Positions 1 through 7,522 of a DNA stretch of 13,403 bases are shown here, piece after piece. The DNA is from Deltaproteobacteria bacterium (GTDB taxonomy: Bacteria > JAUYMQ01): the NCBI GenBank assembly GCA_030698575.1, contig JAUYMQ010000227.1, positions 1-13,403 on the forward strand, written 5' to 3'. The notes under the pieces were generated by a model that worked only from the letters and a program-made list of their open reading frames with translations, was not told where the DNA came from and did no database searches. Both the position numbers and the translations under genes were made by a program. Positions within the stretch are counted from its first letter, which is position 1. Each line of letters opens with the position of its first letter.

Positions 1-1124
1 GACTTGCCGAGCGACGTCTTGCCGACGCCGGGCGGGCCCACGAAACAGAGAATCGGCCCCTTCATCGACTTCTTCAGCTTCTTGACGCCCAGGAACTCGA
101 GGATCCGCTCCTTCACCTTCGGAAGCCCGGCGTGATCTTCGTCGAGTACCTTCTTTGCCATCGAGAGATCGATGTTATCCCGCGTCCGCTTGTTCCAGGG
201 AAGCTCAATCATCCAGTCGAGGAAGGTGCGAAGCATGCTGGCCTCGGCCGCGTCGGGGTGCATGCGTTCGAGTCGGCCTGCCTGCTTCTGCGCTTCCTTC
301 TCAACCGGCGCCGGCATCTTGGCCTCGATGATCTTGTCACGGTACTCGTCGGCCTCGGTGCCGCGGTCCTCCTTGTCGCCGAGCTCGCTCTTGATGGCCC
401 TGAGCTGCTCCCGCAGGAAGTGCTCGCGCTGCATGCGGGTCATCTCCTCCCGCACGTTGTGTTCGATCTCCGCCTGGACCTTGGAGACCTCGATTTCCCG
501 TTCGAGCATGCCGTTCACCTTCCGGAGCCGCTCGACGGGATCGAGCACCTCCAGCATCGCCTGGCTTTCCGGCACCGCCAAGCGCAGGTTCGAGAGCACC
601 AGATCCGCAAGCCGCCCCGGATCTTCGATGTTGTTCGTGATCATCACGATCTCGGGAGGGAGGTTCTTCAACGGGAGGATCGTTTCAATCTTCGTCTTGA
701 CGGTCCGGATCAGCGCCTCGGACTCCACCCGCTGACCTGGTAACACCTCTTCCTTGATCGTCTTTACACGCACGGTGAAGGCCGGCGTCTCGCTCAGGTA
801 CTGCTGGACGTAGGCCTTCGCCACCCCCTGCACCAGCACCTTGAGGCGCCCGTCGGGCAGCTTGAGCATCCGCATGATCATGGCGACAGTGCCGATCTCA
901 TGCAGATCCGTGGCGCCCGGATCTTCAGTATGCACGTCGCGCTGTGCGGCCAGCATGATAAGCCGGTGCTTTCCGACGGCTCGCTCGATCGCCGCGATCG
1001 ACCGCTCGCGTCCCACGAACAGCGGCAGGATCATGTAGGGGAAAACCACGACATCACGGACGGGAAGCAACGGGAGTTCACTGGGAATCTCGATTGCCTC
1101 GTCGTTCTTGAGCTGGTCCGCCAC
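1..1124 (-). CDS. lon: Lon protease, N-terminal part (cut by window edge)
   Basis: ATP-dependent serine protease of the AAA+ class that degrades misfolded and regulatory proteins in the cytoplasm. Only the first 374 residues are present. The substrate-binding N domain is recognisable from its start (ELPLLPVRDVVVFPYMILPLFVG read as two blocks around residues 14-36), followed by the helical region with the family hallmark EMTRMQREHFLREQLRAIKSEL (shown here as EHFLREQLRAIKSEL). The window ends inside the Walker A loop GPPGVGKTS, with the ATP-binding lysine at residue 369, close to K362 of E. coli Lon. The remaining AAA+ module and the Ser-Lys protease domain lie outside. I chose the GTG at 1124 because GGAGG ends 5 nt before it and no ATG is available in frame upstream. 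It lies 117 bp downstream of the helicase gene on the same strand. Identification is firm; whether it shares the heat-shock transcript is not shown. Confidence 0.95.
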   Translation of the reverse strand, partial: MADQLKNDEAIEIPSELPLLPVRDVVVFPYMILPLFVGRERSIAAIERAVGKHRLIMLAAQRDVHTEDPGATDLHEIGTVAMIMRMLKLPDGRLKVLVQGVAKAYVQQYLSETPAFTVRVKTIKEEVLPGQRVESEALIRTVKTKIETILPLKNLPPEIVMITNNIEDPGRLADLVLSNLRLAVPESQAMLEVLDPVERLRKVNGMLEREIEVSKVQAEIEHNVREEMTRMQREHFLREQLRAIKSELGDKEDRGTEADEYRDKIIEAKMPAPVEKEAQKQAGRLERMHPDAAEASMLRTFLDWMIELPWNKRTRDNIDLSMAKKVLDEDHAGLPKVKERILEFLGVKKLKKSMKGPILCFVGPPGVGKTSLGK

Positions 1125-1241
1125 AGGGGCCTCCGGGTCAGTGTAAGAACATGGGCGCAAAGGGACCGCCACGCTCTTAACCTATCGACCGGGAACCCCG
1201 GCGCCTTGACCAGGAAGTGCTTGAACGGTGGGAAAATCGGG

Positions 1242-3197
1242 CTAGTGGGCCTCGACCGGGGTGAGGAAGCGCTCGACGTCTTCGAGGCGATCGGTGACGG
1301 GACAGGGGGGAAGGCTCGCGAGCACGATCCGGCCGTAACTTCGTGTGTATACCCGCTCATCCAGGAGGGCCAGAATTCCCCGGTCGGCCTCGTTGCGGAT
1401 GAGGCGGCCGAGACCCTGCCGGAGCGAGAGGATGGTCCGGGGCAGCTGGTAACTCATGAAGGGGTTCTCCCCCTGTTCCTGAATATAGGCGATGCGCGCC
1501 TCCTCGATCGGCTCTCCGGGCGATGCAAAGGGGAGCTTGTCGACGATGACACAGGAGAGCGCCGGACCGGGCACGTCCACCCCTTCCCAGAAACTCGCGG
1601 TGGCGAGAAGCACGGCGTCGCCGTACTCCTTGAATCGCTCGAGTATTGCGGAGCGGCTCCCCTCTCCCTGCACCAGCAACGGGTGGTCGAGCCGGCCGCG
1701 CAGCGCGCGTGCTGCGGCCTCGAGGTTGCGGTGGCTCGTGAAGAGCGCAAAGGCCCGGCCGCGCGTCACGCCCACGATGCGTTCGATCTCCCGGGGCGCC
1801 AGCTCACGAAATGCCGGATCGTCCGGGGGAACCCCCAGCCGGGGCAGATAGAGCAGCGCCTGGCGTGCGTAGTCGAAAGGGCTCTCCACCGCGAAGGCCT
1901 CGGCGCTTTCGGGGAGGCCCAGGCGGCGGCGGACGAAGGCGAAGTTCGACCCCTCGTCGTCCTCCCGCGCGCGGCCACTCGACAGCGTGGCGCTCGTGAA
2001 GAAGACGGCCGGCACGTCCTCGAGAAGCGACTCCTCGAAAGTGCGGGCCAGCTCGATGGGCGCCACGGTGAGGGTCACGGAGGCGCCGCGGCGCTCGGCC
2101 CAGGCCACGTGATCGGGCCTCGACTCTTCGAGGATGGCGCGCAGGTCTGCGGTGAGGGTCCCCGCCCGGACGCCTATCTGTCTGAGAGCATCGTCCGGCC
2201 GTTGCCGATCGAGATCATCGAACACCGCCCCGAGCCCCTCCAGCGCCTCTGTGGCCGCATCGAGAGTTTCGACCGACACCATCCCCGGGCTGATGCGCCG
2301 CCGCGCTTCTCCGTTGGCGAAGCGCTCGAAGACCGCCTCTCCGCACCCCGTCGCCGCCCGCAGTGCATTGCCGACACGCGGGGGGAGCAAACCGGAGCCG
2401 AAGGTGCGCCGCCACTCTCGCTCGGCGTCACCGGTGAGATCCGCCAGGCGGCCGCTCGAGACCGTGCGCCCCAGGAACAGGGTGGCGATCTGCTCGATCT
2501 GGTGGGCCTCGTCGAAGATGACGGCATCGGCCATGGGGAGAACTTCGCCCTTCTCCTGCATGCGGAGCGCCAGGTCGGCGAAGAAGAGGTGGTGGTTGAC
2601 CACGATAACGTCGGCCGACATCGCATCGCGCCTGGCGCGGTAGACGAAACAGTCGTCGTAGCGCTCGCAGCGCTGCGCCAGGCACTGTTCGCTGCTGGCG
2701 GACATGTGCCGCCATTCCGGGAAGTCATCGGGCAGATCATCCATCTCGGATCGATCGCCCGTCGTGGTGCCCCGGGCCCAGTTCGTTAGCGCCTTACCGA
2801 GCTTCCGATCCCGGATGCGCCCGATGCCGGGCCCGTCGCTGTAGGCCTCGTAGCGGCGGAGGCAGAGGTAGTTCTGCCGCCCCTTCTGGAGGGCCGCCTC
2901 GAAGGGAACACCGAGCGCCTTGCGAACGAGCGGTATGTCCTTGAAAAAGAGCTGATCCTGGAGGGTGCGCGTGCCGGTCGAGATAATGACCTTCTTGCCG
3001 GAAAGGACGACGGGCACGAGGTAGGCGAGGGTCTTGCCTGTTCCCGTTCCGGCTTCGACCATCGAAACGCCGCCGCGCGCGAGCACCCGGGCGACGGCTT
3101 CCGCCATGCGCAGTTGCCCGGGGCGCGCCTGCCATCGATCGAGGCGCCCAGCGAAGGGACCGTCCGAGGCCAGCGCCTGGCTCAACTCCTCGACCAC
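1242..3197 (-). CDS. dinG: DinG/YoaA-family iron-sulfur ATP-dependent DNA helicase
   Basis: Superfamily 2 helicase of the XPD/DinG type, which unwinds DNA 5'-3' and acts in repair and in resolving replication blocks. The 651 residues hold a Q-like motif RPGQ (25-28), Walker A EAGTGTGKT (48-56, K55), the iron-sulfur cysteines C112, C172, C177 and C183, the DEAH box (229-232), TSATL (401-405), SFWEGVD (535-541) and motif VI QGLGRLIR (594-601). All four cluster cysteines and the ATPase motifs are intact, so it should be active. Length and the NPFMSYQLPR block before motif VI resemble E. coli YoaA at least as much as DinG, so the symbol names the family only. No exonuclease domain is fused at the N terminus. 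The start is GTG, preceded by AGGAGGTG, whose TGA is the stop of the upstream gene: the two genes are 4 nt apart and probably translationally coupled. Confidence 0.93.
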   Translation of the reverse strand: MVEELSQALASDGPFAGRLDRWQARPGQLRMAEAVARVLARGGVSMVEAGTGTGKTLAYLVPVVLSGKKVIISTGTRTLQDQLFFKDIPLVRKALGVPFEAALQKGRQNYLCLRRYEAYSDGPGIGRIRDRKLGKALTNWARGTTTGDRSEMDDLPDDFPEWRHMSASSEQCLAQRCERYDDCFVYRARRDAMSADVIVVNHHLFFADLALRMQEKGEVLPMADAVIFDEAHQIEQIATLFLGRTVSSGRLADLTGDAEREWRRTFGSGLLPPRVGNALRAATGCGEAVFERFANGEARRRISPGMVSVETLDAATEALEGLGAVFDDLDRQRPDDALRQIGVRAGTLTADLRAILEESRPDHVAWAERRGASVTLTVAPIELARTFEESLLEDVPAVFFTSATLSSGRAREDDEGSNFAFVRRRLGLPESAEAFAVESPFDYARQALLYLPRLGVPPDDPAFRELAPREIERIVGVTRGRAFALFTSHRNLEAAARALRGRLDHPLLVQGEGSRSAILERFKEYGDAVLLATASFWEGVDVPGPALSCVIVDKLPFASPGEPIEEARIAYIQEQGENPFMSYQLPRTILSLRQGLGRLIRNEADRGILALLDERVYTRSYGRIVLASLPPCPVTDRLEDVERFLTPVEAH

Positions 3198-3201
3198 GCC
3201 C

Positions 3202-4401
3202 TCACCTCCTCTCCGCCGGATGGGCGGCGTTCCCCATCGGGGAGACCGGCACGATATTGCTTCCGCGGATGGTCAGCAGCACGGCGCCGCGCCGCGCGTC
3301 ACGCCCCCCTTCGAAGCGAAGCGTTCCGGCAGCCCCCTCGATGCCCGACGTCACCATCAACCTCTCGCGCAGGTGCTCGGGGCCGGCCTGCCCGGCGTTC
3401 TCGAGCATCTCGATGACCAGGGCGGCGGCGTCGTGGGCCTGCGCCGCCAGCGGATCGGGCGCTTCCTCGAAGGTCCGCCGGTAGGCAACGGAAAAGGCGC
3501 GGCTCGGGCTCCGGGAATCGGATTCCGAAAAGGGCGCCGCGAAAACAGCTCCTTCGAGCCCGCCGCCGAGTGTCGCATCGGGCGTGTTCCACAGCCCCGT
3601 GCCGAGTAGCTTGAAGTTCGTGACGCCCGCCCCGCGCAACCGCTCGGCCGCCAGACGCGCCGCGAAAATGTCATCAGGAACGAAAAGCGCATCCCAGGGC
3701 GCCACTGCCGGCTCGCCGACAGGTCGATCGTACAGCGAGGCCAGCACCCCGGGAATGGCCGGCGGGCGCCCGTAGGATGCGCGGCGGGTTACTCGCCCTC
3801 CCAGGGCGACCACCTCGTCGGCAAAGGCCTGGGCGACATCGCGGCCGAACCGATCGCCGGGGCTCAGAATGGCGAAACGCGTGATGAGCAGCCGTCGTGT
3901 TCCGTAGATGGCCACGGCGCGCGCCTCGTCCCTGGGCGTGAGGAGAGAGCGGAAGACGAAATCCCCCTGGGAGACGACGTCCTCCCGCTGCGTGAGCGTG
4001 ATAATCGGGACGCGAAGACGCTGGGCCTCGGCGGCGGCGCCGGGCGATTCGCGGCTGGTCACGGGTCCCAGGATGACGATTGCGCGTTCATCAGTAACCA
4101 GCTCGGTGACCGCTTTCGCCGCGCCCTCGGGCGTCCCCCCGGTGTCCCGCACCGTCACCGCGACGCCGCGATAGAACGGCGCGGTCTGGTCGAAAACTTT
4201 CGCCGCCAGCAGGATGCCGCGAAGCGCGCGTACGCCAACCGCCGCGTCGGGTCCGGAAAGCGGCAGCGCGCAGCCGATCGCCGGCGCCGTTGCACCCGCG
4301 GCCGCCGGCTGCGCCGTTGCGGTCCCCTGGAGGAAGATGAACGCCAGGCCGGCGAGAAGCGCCGCCGACGAAAGCGACTCACTGCTTTTTATGAATCGAA
4401 T
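3202..4401 (-). CDS. Exported type 1 periplasmic-binding-protein-like protein, apparent ATT start
   Basis: Protein of the LivK / leucine-isoleucine-valine-binding superfamily, 399 residues if it starts at ATT 4401. Residues 1-30 form a signal peptide: short charged start, hydrophobic core (about 13-24), and an A-T-A cleavage site before Q31. The mature part opens with the strand AIGCALPLSGPDAAVG (about 44-59), as in branched-chain amino acid binding proteins, and includes VILGPVTSRES and PIITLTQRED, a pattern also seen in proteins annotated as penicillin-binding-protein activators. No TPR domain and no ABC permease or ATPase genes are nearby, so a transport role is unproven; ligand sensing or cell-wall regulation is equally possible. 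The first GTG in frame (4158) would remove the signal peptide and first strand. Between 4401 and the hydrophobic core there is no ATG, GTG or TTG in frame; GGGAGG sits 6 nt before the ATT. Confidence 0.8.
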   Translation of the reverse strand: MRFIKSSESLSSAALLAGLAFIFLQGTATAQPAAAGATAPAIGCALPLSGPDAAVGVRALRGILLAAKVFDQTAPFYRGVAVTVRDTGGTPEGAAKAVTELVTDERAIVILGPVTSRESPGAAAEAQRLRVPIITLTQREDVVSQGDFVFRSLLTPRDEARAVAIYGTRRLLITRFAILSPGDRFGRDVAQAFADEVVALGGRVTRRASYGRPPAIPGVLASLYDRPVGEPAVAPWDALFVPDDIFAARLAAERLRGAGVTNFKLLGTGLWNTPDATLGGGLEGAVFAAPFSESDSRSPSRAFSVAYRRTFEEAPDPLAAQAHDAAALVIEMLENAGQAGPEHLRERLMVTSGIEGAAGTLRFEGGRDARRGAVLLTIRGSNIVPVSPMGNAAHPAERR

Positions 4402-4407
4402 GATAGA

Positions 4408-4413
4408 CCTCCC
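4408..4413 (-). promoter_or_regulatory. Shine-Dalgarno sequence that selects an ATT start
   Basis: GGGAGG on the minus strand, followed by six bases (TCTATC) and then ATT at 4401-4399. The in-frame ATC at 4404 is only 3 nt away and so less likely. This site decides the start of the binding-protein gene, because no standard start codon precedes the signal peptide in frame. It is also the 3' arm of an inverted repeat with 4457-4464. Confidence 0.6.
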
Positions 4414-4464
4414 GCGGGCGGGCGTGGGCCGGACATCGTAGCACGGTGCGGTGTCAGCGGGAGG
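4408..4464 (-). promoter_or_regulatory. Inverted repeat that could sequester the ribosome binding site
   Basis: On the mRNA, CCUCCCGC (4464-4457) is an exact reverse complement of GCGGGAGG (4415-4408), the Shine-Dalgarno region of the binding-protein gene. The arms are separated by 41 nt. Pairing of 8 bp, seven of them G-C, would hide the ribosome binding site. The arms are seen directly; that they pair in the cell, or act as a temperature- or translation-dependent switch, is inference. The 5' arm lies 35 nt after the dnaJ stop, so ribosomes ending on dnaJ could reach into it and open the structure. Confidence 0.4.
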
Positions 4465-4498
4465 GTCATGACGCTGGATGACGGGGGGAGGGGTCGGC

Positions 4499-5638
4499 TC
4501 AGCTGTCTCCGGCGGAGAAGAGATCCTTCATCTGCTTGAGAAAGCCCTTGCCCATCGGATTCGTGTCGGCGCTCGAAGCTTCCCCGAACTTGCGCAGGAG
4601 ATCCTTCTGGCGGGCGTTCAGCTTGCTGGGAATCTCGACGACAATGTGAACGAGTTGATCCCCGCGCCCGCCCCCGTTCAACGAAGCTACGCCACGGTTC
4701 CGCAGGCGGAACAGCTTTCCGTTCTGCGTCCCGGCCGGGATCTTCATCTTTATCGGCCCCTCGAGGGTCGGAACCTCGATCTCCTCACCGAGCGTCGCCT
4801 GCACAATCGTGATGGGCACCTGGCAAACGACGTCGCTGTCCGAACGCTCGAAGATCGGGTGCTCGCGCACCTCGAGGACCACGTAGAGATCGCCCGGGGA
4901 GCCGCCGGACACGCCCGACTCTCCTTCCCCCGTGAGCCTCAGTCTGGAGCCGGTATCGACGCCCGCCGGAATCTGCACCGAGAGGGTCTTCACCTTGCGG
5001 AGGCGGCCCTGACCCTTGCAGTCATGGCAGGGGTTCGTGATGACGCGCCCCTGCCCCTGGCAGTGGGGACAGGTGCGGCGGATCTCGAAGAAGCCCTGCC
5101 GCATGCTGACCGAGCCCGAGCCGCCGCACTGCGGACAGGAGGAAGGCTCTGTTCCCGGCTTCGAGCCGCTTCCCGAGCACCCCTCGCACCCGACCAGTTT
5201 GGGCACGCGGATCTGAAGTGTCGCCCCGAAGGCCGCCTGTTCGAAATCGATCTCGAGGTTGTACCTGAGATCACTGCCCCGCTGGGCTGCGGAGCGCCGC
5301 CGTCGGCGCTGGCTGCCGAACATGTCACCGAAGGGGCCATCGAAAAGATCGCGGAAGATGTCCTCGAACCCGGCTGCGCCGCCGAAGCCCGCGGCCCCGG
5401 CGTCCCGGAACCCGCCCGCGGAGTGGCCGAACTGATCGTACCGGGCCCGCTTGTCCGTATCGCTCAGCACCTCGTAGGCTTCGGCTGCTTCCTTGAATTT
5501 GTCCTCGGCTTTCTTGTCGCCAGGGTTCTTGTCGGGATGCAGCTTGACCGCGAGCTTGCGAAAGGCGCGCTTGATCTCCTCCTGCGACGCGCCGCGGGAG
5601 ACTTCGAGGATCTCGTAATAGTCACGCTTGCCGTTCAA
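4499..5638 (-). CDS. dnaJ: Chaperone DnaJ (Hsp40)
   Basis: Co-chaperone that delivers unfolded proteins to DnaK and stimulates its ATPase. The 379 residues show the full type I layout: J domain (about 5-70) with the HPD motif at 34-36, a Gly/Phe-rich stretch (about 71-108) followed by an arginine run (111-115), the zinc-binding domain with four CxxC pairs (C151/C154, C168/C171, C190/C193, C204/C207), and the C-terminal substrate-binding domains. Length matches E. coli DnaJ (376). The first two CxxC repeats are CEGCSGSG and CPQCGGSG, and all eight cysteines are present. The start is TTG at 5638, overlapping the grpE stop as TTGA, so translation is coupled to grpE. dnaK, which commonly sits between these two genes, is absent here. 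The next gene starts about 97 bp downstream. Confidence 0.97.
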   Translation of the reverse strand: MNGKRDYYEILEVSRGASQEEIKRAFRKLAVKLHPDKNPGDKKAEDKFKEAAEAYEVLSDTDKRARYDQFGHSAGGFRDAGAAGFGGAAGFEDIFRDLFDGPFGDMFGSQRRRRRSAAQRGSDLRYNLEIDFEQAAFGATLQIRVPKLVGCEGCSGSGSKPGTEPSSCPQCGGSGSVSMRQGFFEIRRTCPHCQGQGRVITNPCHDCKGQGRLRKVKTLSVQIPAGVDTGSRLRLTGEGESGVSGGSPGDLYVVLEVREHPIFERSDSDVVCQVPITIVQATLGEEIEVPTLEGPIKMKIPAGTQNGKLFRLRNRGVASLNGGGRGDQLVHIVVEIPSKLNARQKDLLRKFGEASSADTNPMGKGFLKQMKDLFSAGDS

Positions 5639-6234
5639 TGTTCGGTCTCGTCTTCCGAGCCGCCTGAAACGACGACTTTCGCGGGGCGCAACAACCGTTC
5701 GTGAAGCTGGTAGCCTTTCAGGAACTCTTCCACTACCGTGCCGGGCGGGACGTCGGCTCGATCGAGACGCTGGACCGCCTCGTGGACGCGCGGATCGAAG
5801 ACGCTCCCCTCGCTTTCCACCGGTGTGACCCCATGCGCCGCGAGGGTGTCACGAAACTGCTTGATCGTGAGCGCGACGCCCTCGAGCAGGCCCTTCATCC
5901 CCTCCTCGGGATTCCCGCCATCGGCAACTTCGGCCGCTGCCTGGATCGCCCGCTCGAGGTTGTCGAGAATGGGGAGCAAATCCCGCACGAAATCCTCGTG
6001 GCCGAAGCGGAGCCAGTTGCTCTTCTCCCGCACCAGGTGCTTGCGCGTGTTGTCGAGGTCGGCAAGCGCCCGCAGGTACTTGTCCTCGGCCACCCGCACG
6101 TCGGTCTCGAGTTGCTCGAAGGCTTGCTTGAAGCTTTCCGTGGGCGCTGCAAGCGCGTCTTCGCCCTGGCTCCGCGAGGGCTTGCCCTCTTCTTCGGCTC
6201 GCCTTCGTTGCGGCGCGTTGTCCTTTTCGCTCAC
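5635..6234 (-). CDS. grpE: Nucleotide exchange factor GrpE
   Basis: GrpE releases ADP from DnaK and so sets the speed of its chaperone cycle. From GTG 6234 the protein has 199 residues: a charged, disordered N terminus (about 1-30), a long helical coiled-coil (about 31-95, including [18 protein letters not shown]), and the beta-rich head with the family signature [20 protein letters not shown] followed by [18 protein letters not shown] chose GTG 6234 because AGGGG lies 7 nt before it; the open frame extends to a TTG at 6297, but that adds residues of no GrpE character and has no clear ribosome binding site. It is second in the hrcA operon, 79 bp after hrcA, and overlaps dnaJ by 4 nt. No dnaK follows it, so its partner must be encoded elsewhere. 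Confidence 0.95.
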   Translation of the reverse strand: MSEKDNAPQRRRAEEEGKPSRSQGEDALAAPTESFKQAFEQLETDVRVAEDKYLRALADLDNTRKHLVREKSNWLRFGHEDFVRDLLPILDNLERAIQAAAEVADGGNPEEGMKGLLEGVALTIKQFRDTLAAHGVTPVESEGSVFDPRVHEAVQRLDRADVPPGTVVEEFLKGYQLHERLLRPAKVVVSGGSEDETEH

Positions 6235-6261
6235 CTGAAAACCCCTATTCCGCGGCGGAAC

Positions 6262-6289
6262 ACCCGCTTCGCGCGAAGCACCGCCGGGT
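6262..6289 (-). promoter_or_regulatory. Hairpin in the hrcA-grpE gap
   Basis: A 14-bp perfect palindrome, GCTTCGCGCGAAGC (6266-6279), can form a 5-bp stem GCUUC/GAAGC with a GCGC loop. An outer ACCC (6262-6265) / GGGT (6286-6289) pair could extend it across a 6-nt bulge. No T-run follows on the minus strand, so it is not a standard terminator. It might act as an mRNA stability or processing element that sets HrcA against GrpE/DnaJ levels, as described for the Bacillus dnaK operon; that role is inference here. Confidence 0.4.
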
Positions 6290-6313
6290 CGCCTCAATCG
6301 ATTCCGTAATGGA

Positions 6314-7336
6314 TCAGTACCTGTGCCTGCTCAAAAGATTCGCCACGTAGCCGACGAGCGGGATGATGCGGCGGTAGTCCATCCGGGTGGGCCCGATGAC
6401 GCCGACGCTGCCGGCCGCCCCCCGGCCGGCGGTGTAGCGCGAGGTGATGAGTGTGCACCCCTGCATCCCGTCCACTTCACTCTCGGAGCCGATGAGCACG
6501 TTCACTCCTTCGCTCTCGATCGTGGCGCGCAGGAGCGCGAGGATCTGCGACTTCTCCTCGAGAGTGCGGAACAGCGCCTTCATGCGGCCGATGTCCAGGA
6601 ACTCCGGCTGCTCGAGCAGGCGCGTGGCCTCCTCGACGTACAGAGCCCCCTCGTCCCTCGCCCCGAAAGCTTCCAGCCCCAGCCTGAGCGCGCGCGCCCG
6701 AAGGCGGTCATACTGAACGCGGTCACTTTTCATCTGGGCTTCGATGCGCGCGTACATCTCCCCAAGCGTGCAGCCCGAAACCGTTTCGTTCAGGTAGCGG
6801 GCCATCTTCTCGAGGTCGGCTTTGGTGTAGTCGGCGTCGGTGCGAACCACACGGTTGTGGACCACCGGCTGGTCGGTGATGAGAATGATCATGGCGCGCC
6901 GCCGCCCGAGGCGAACCAGCTCGATTCGCTTCACCAGCACTTCGTCGAGCGGAGGTGCGAGCACAAGACCGACGAGGTTCGAGACCGCCGACAGCAGATG
7001 GCCGGCGCGCCGCATGACGTCGTCGCCCGCATCCAGGCCGGACTCGAACTCGGCCCGGATGCGATCCCTCTCGCGCTGTGAAAGATTCCGGACCTTCAGA
7101 AGATCATCCACGTAGAGACGGAAACCACGGTCCGTCGGAACCCGCCCGGCGGAGGTGTGCGGCTGGTGGAGGAGTCCCATCCGCTCCAGATCGCCCATCA
7201 CGTTCCTGACGGTCGCGGGCGAAAGGTCGAGATAGCGGCGCGAGAGGGTCGCAGAGCCCACGGGCTGGCTGCTCACCACATGGTCATCGACTACCGCCCG
7301 GAGGACCTGCTGATGCCGCTCCGTGAGTGCTGTCAT
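6314..7336 (-). CDS. hrcA: Heat-inducible transcription repressor HrcA
   Basis: Repressor that binds the CIRCE operator and shuts off chaperone genes at normal temperature; its folding typically depends on chaperonin, giving feedback. The 340 residues start with a winged helix-turn-helix (about 5-77), including SSQPVGSATLSRRYLDLSP and the strongly conserved SAGRVPTDRGFRLYVD. The dimerisation and effector domain follows and ends with the family's typical block MDYRRIIPLVGYVANLL. I chose ATG 7336, giving MTALTERHQQVL, with GGAG 7 nt before it. The open frame continues up to 7447, but that part covers the operator and promoter and is not HrcA-like. It is the first gene of the grpE-dnaJ operon and has its own operator 52 bp upstream, so it should repress itself. 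Confidence 0.97.
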   Translation of the reverse strand: MTALTERHQQVLRAVVDDHVVSSQPVGSATLSRRYLDLSPATVRNVMGDLERMGLLHQPHTSAGRVPTDRGFRLYVDDLLKVRNLSQRERDRIRAEFESGLDAGDDVMRRAGHLLSAVSNLVGLVLAPPLDEVLVKRIELVRLGRRRAMIILITDQPVVHNRVVRTDADYTKADLEKMARYLNETVSGCTLGEMYARIEAQMKSDRVQYDRLRARALRLGLEAFGARDEGALYVEEATRLLEQPEFLDIGRMKALFRTLEEKSQILALLRATIESEGVNVLIGSESEVDGMQGCTLITSRYTAGRGAAGSVGVIGPTRMDYRRIIPLVGYVANLLSRHRY

Positions 7337-7387
7337 CGCGCCGCTCCGATGGGCCCGCGGGGGAGCCGCGGGGATAATTCGGGCGCA

Positions 7388-7414
7388 TTGGCACTCGCGC
7401 CCAGGGAGTGCCAG
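7388..7414. promoter_or_regulatory. CIRCE operator (HrcA binding site)
   Basis: Inverted repeat TTGGCACTC (7388-7396), 9-nt spacer, GAGTGCCAG (7406-7414). The arms pair at 8 of 9 positions, and the 9-nt spacer matches the known CIRCE form TTAGCACTC-N9-GAGTGCTAA. It lies just downstream of the -10 box and covers the predicted transcription start of hrcA, so bound HrcA would block RNA polymerase. Confidence 0.95.
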
Positions 7415-7415
7415 T

Positions 7416-7444
7416 AAGCTATCCAGCACCCCCCGCCCTGTCAA
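7416..7444 (-). promoter_or_regulatory. Housekeeping-sigma promoter of hrcA-grpE-dnaJ
   Basis: A perfect -35 box TTGACA (7444-7439), a 17-nt spacer and a -10 box TAGCTT (7421-7416, weaker, 3 of 6). The predicted start near 7409 falls inside the CIRCE operator. Upstream of the -35 box (about 7445-7472) the sequence is AT-rich against a GC-rich background and could serve as an UP element. Confidence 0.75.
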
Positions 7445-7522
7445 CAAATACCTCGATTCTAAAAGGCTTTTAACTCCGGCGGACCAACGGGCAGGGCCAG
7501 ATGGAGGGAAGGTAATCGACCG

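Noticed and set aside
1140-1180. Sigma-32-like promoter for lon (CCCATGTT as a -10 element)
   Set aside because: The -10 partly matches, but no CTTGAA-like box lies at the right distance, and organisms with HrcA/CIRCE often do not use this system for these genes.
1189-1201. Stem CCGGG-AAC-CCCGG between the helicase gene and lon as a terminator
   Set aside because: The stem has 5 bp, and no T-run follows on the minus strand.
900-2789. 629-codon open frame on the plus strand, opposite the helicase and lon
   Set aside because: It has no recognisable domain and is exactly antisense to a helicase with all motifs intact. Long antisense frames are common in GC-rich DNA.
4478-5704. 408-codon open frame on the plus strand, opposite dnaJ
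   Set aside because: No family resemblance and no ribosome site; dnaJ on the other strand is complete and certain.
7460-7472. TAAAA-GGC-TTTTA as the hemW terminator
   Set aside because: The stem is only A-T pairs and unstable; the position just above the -35 box fits an AT-rich promoter element better.
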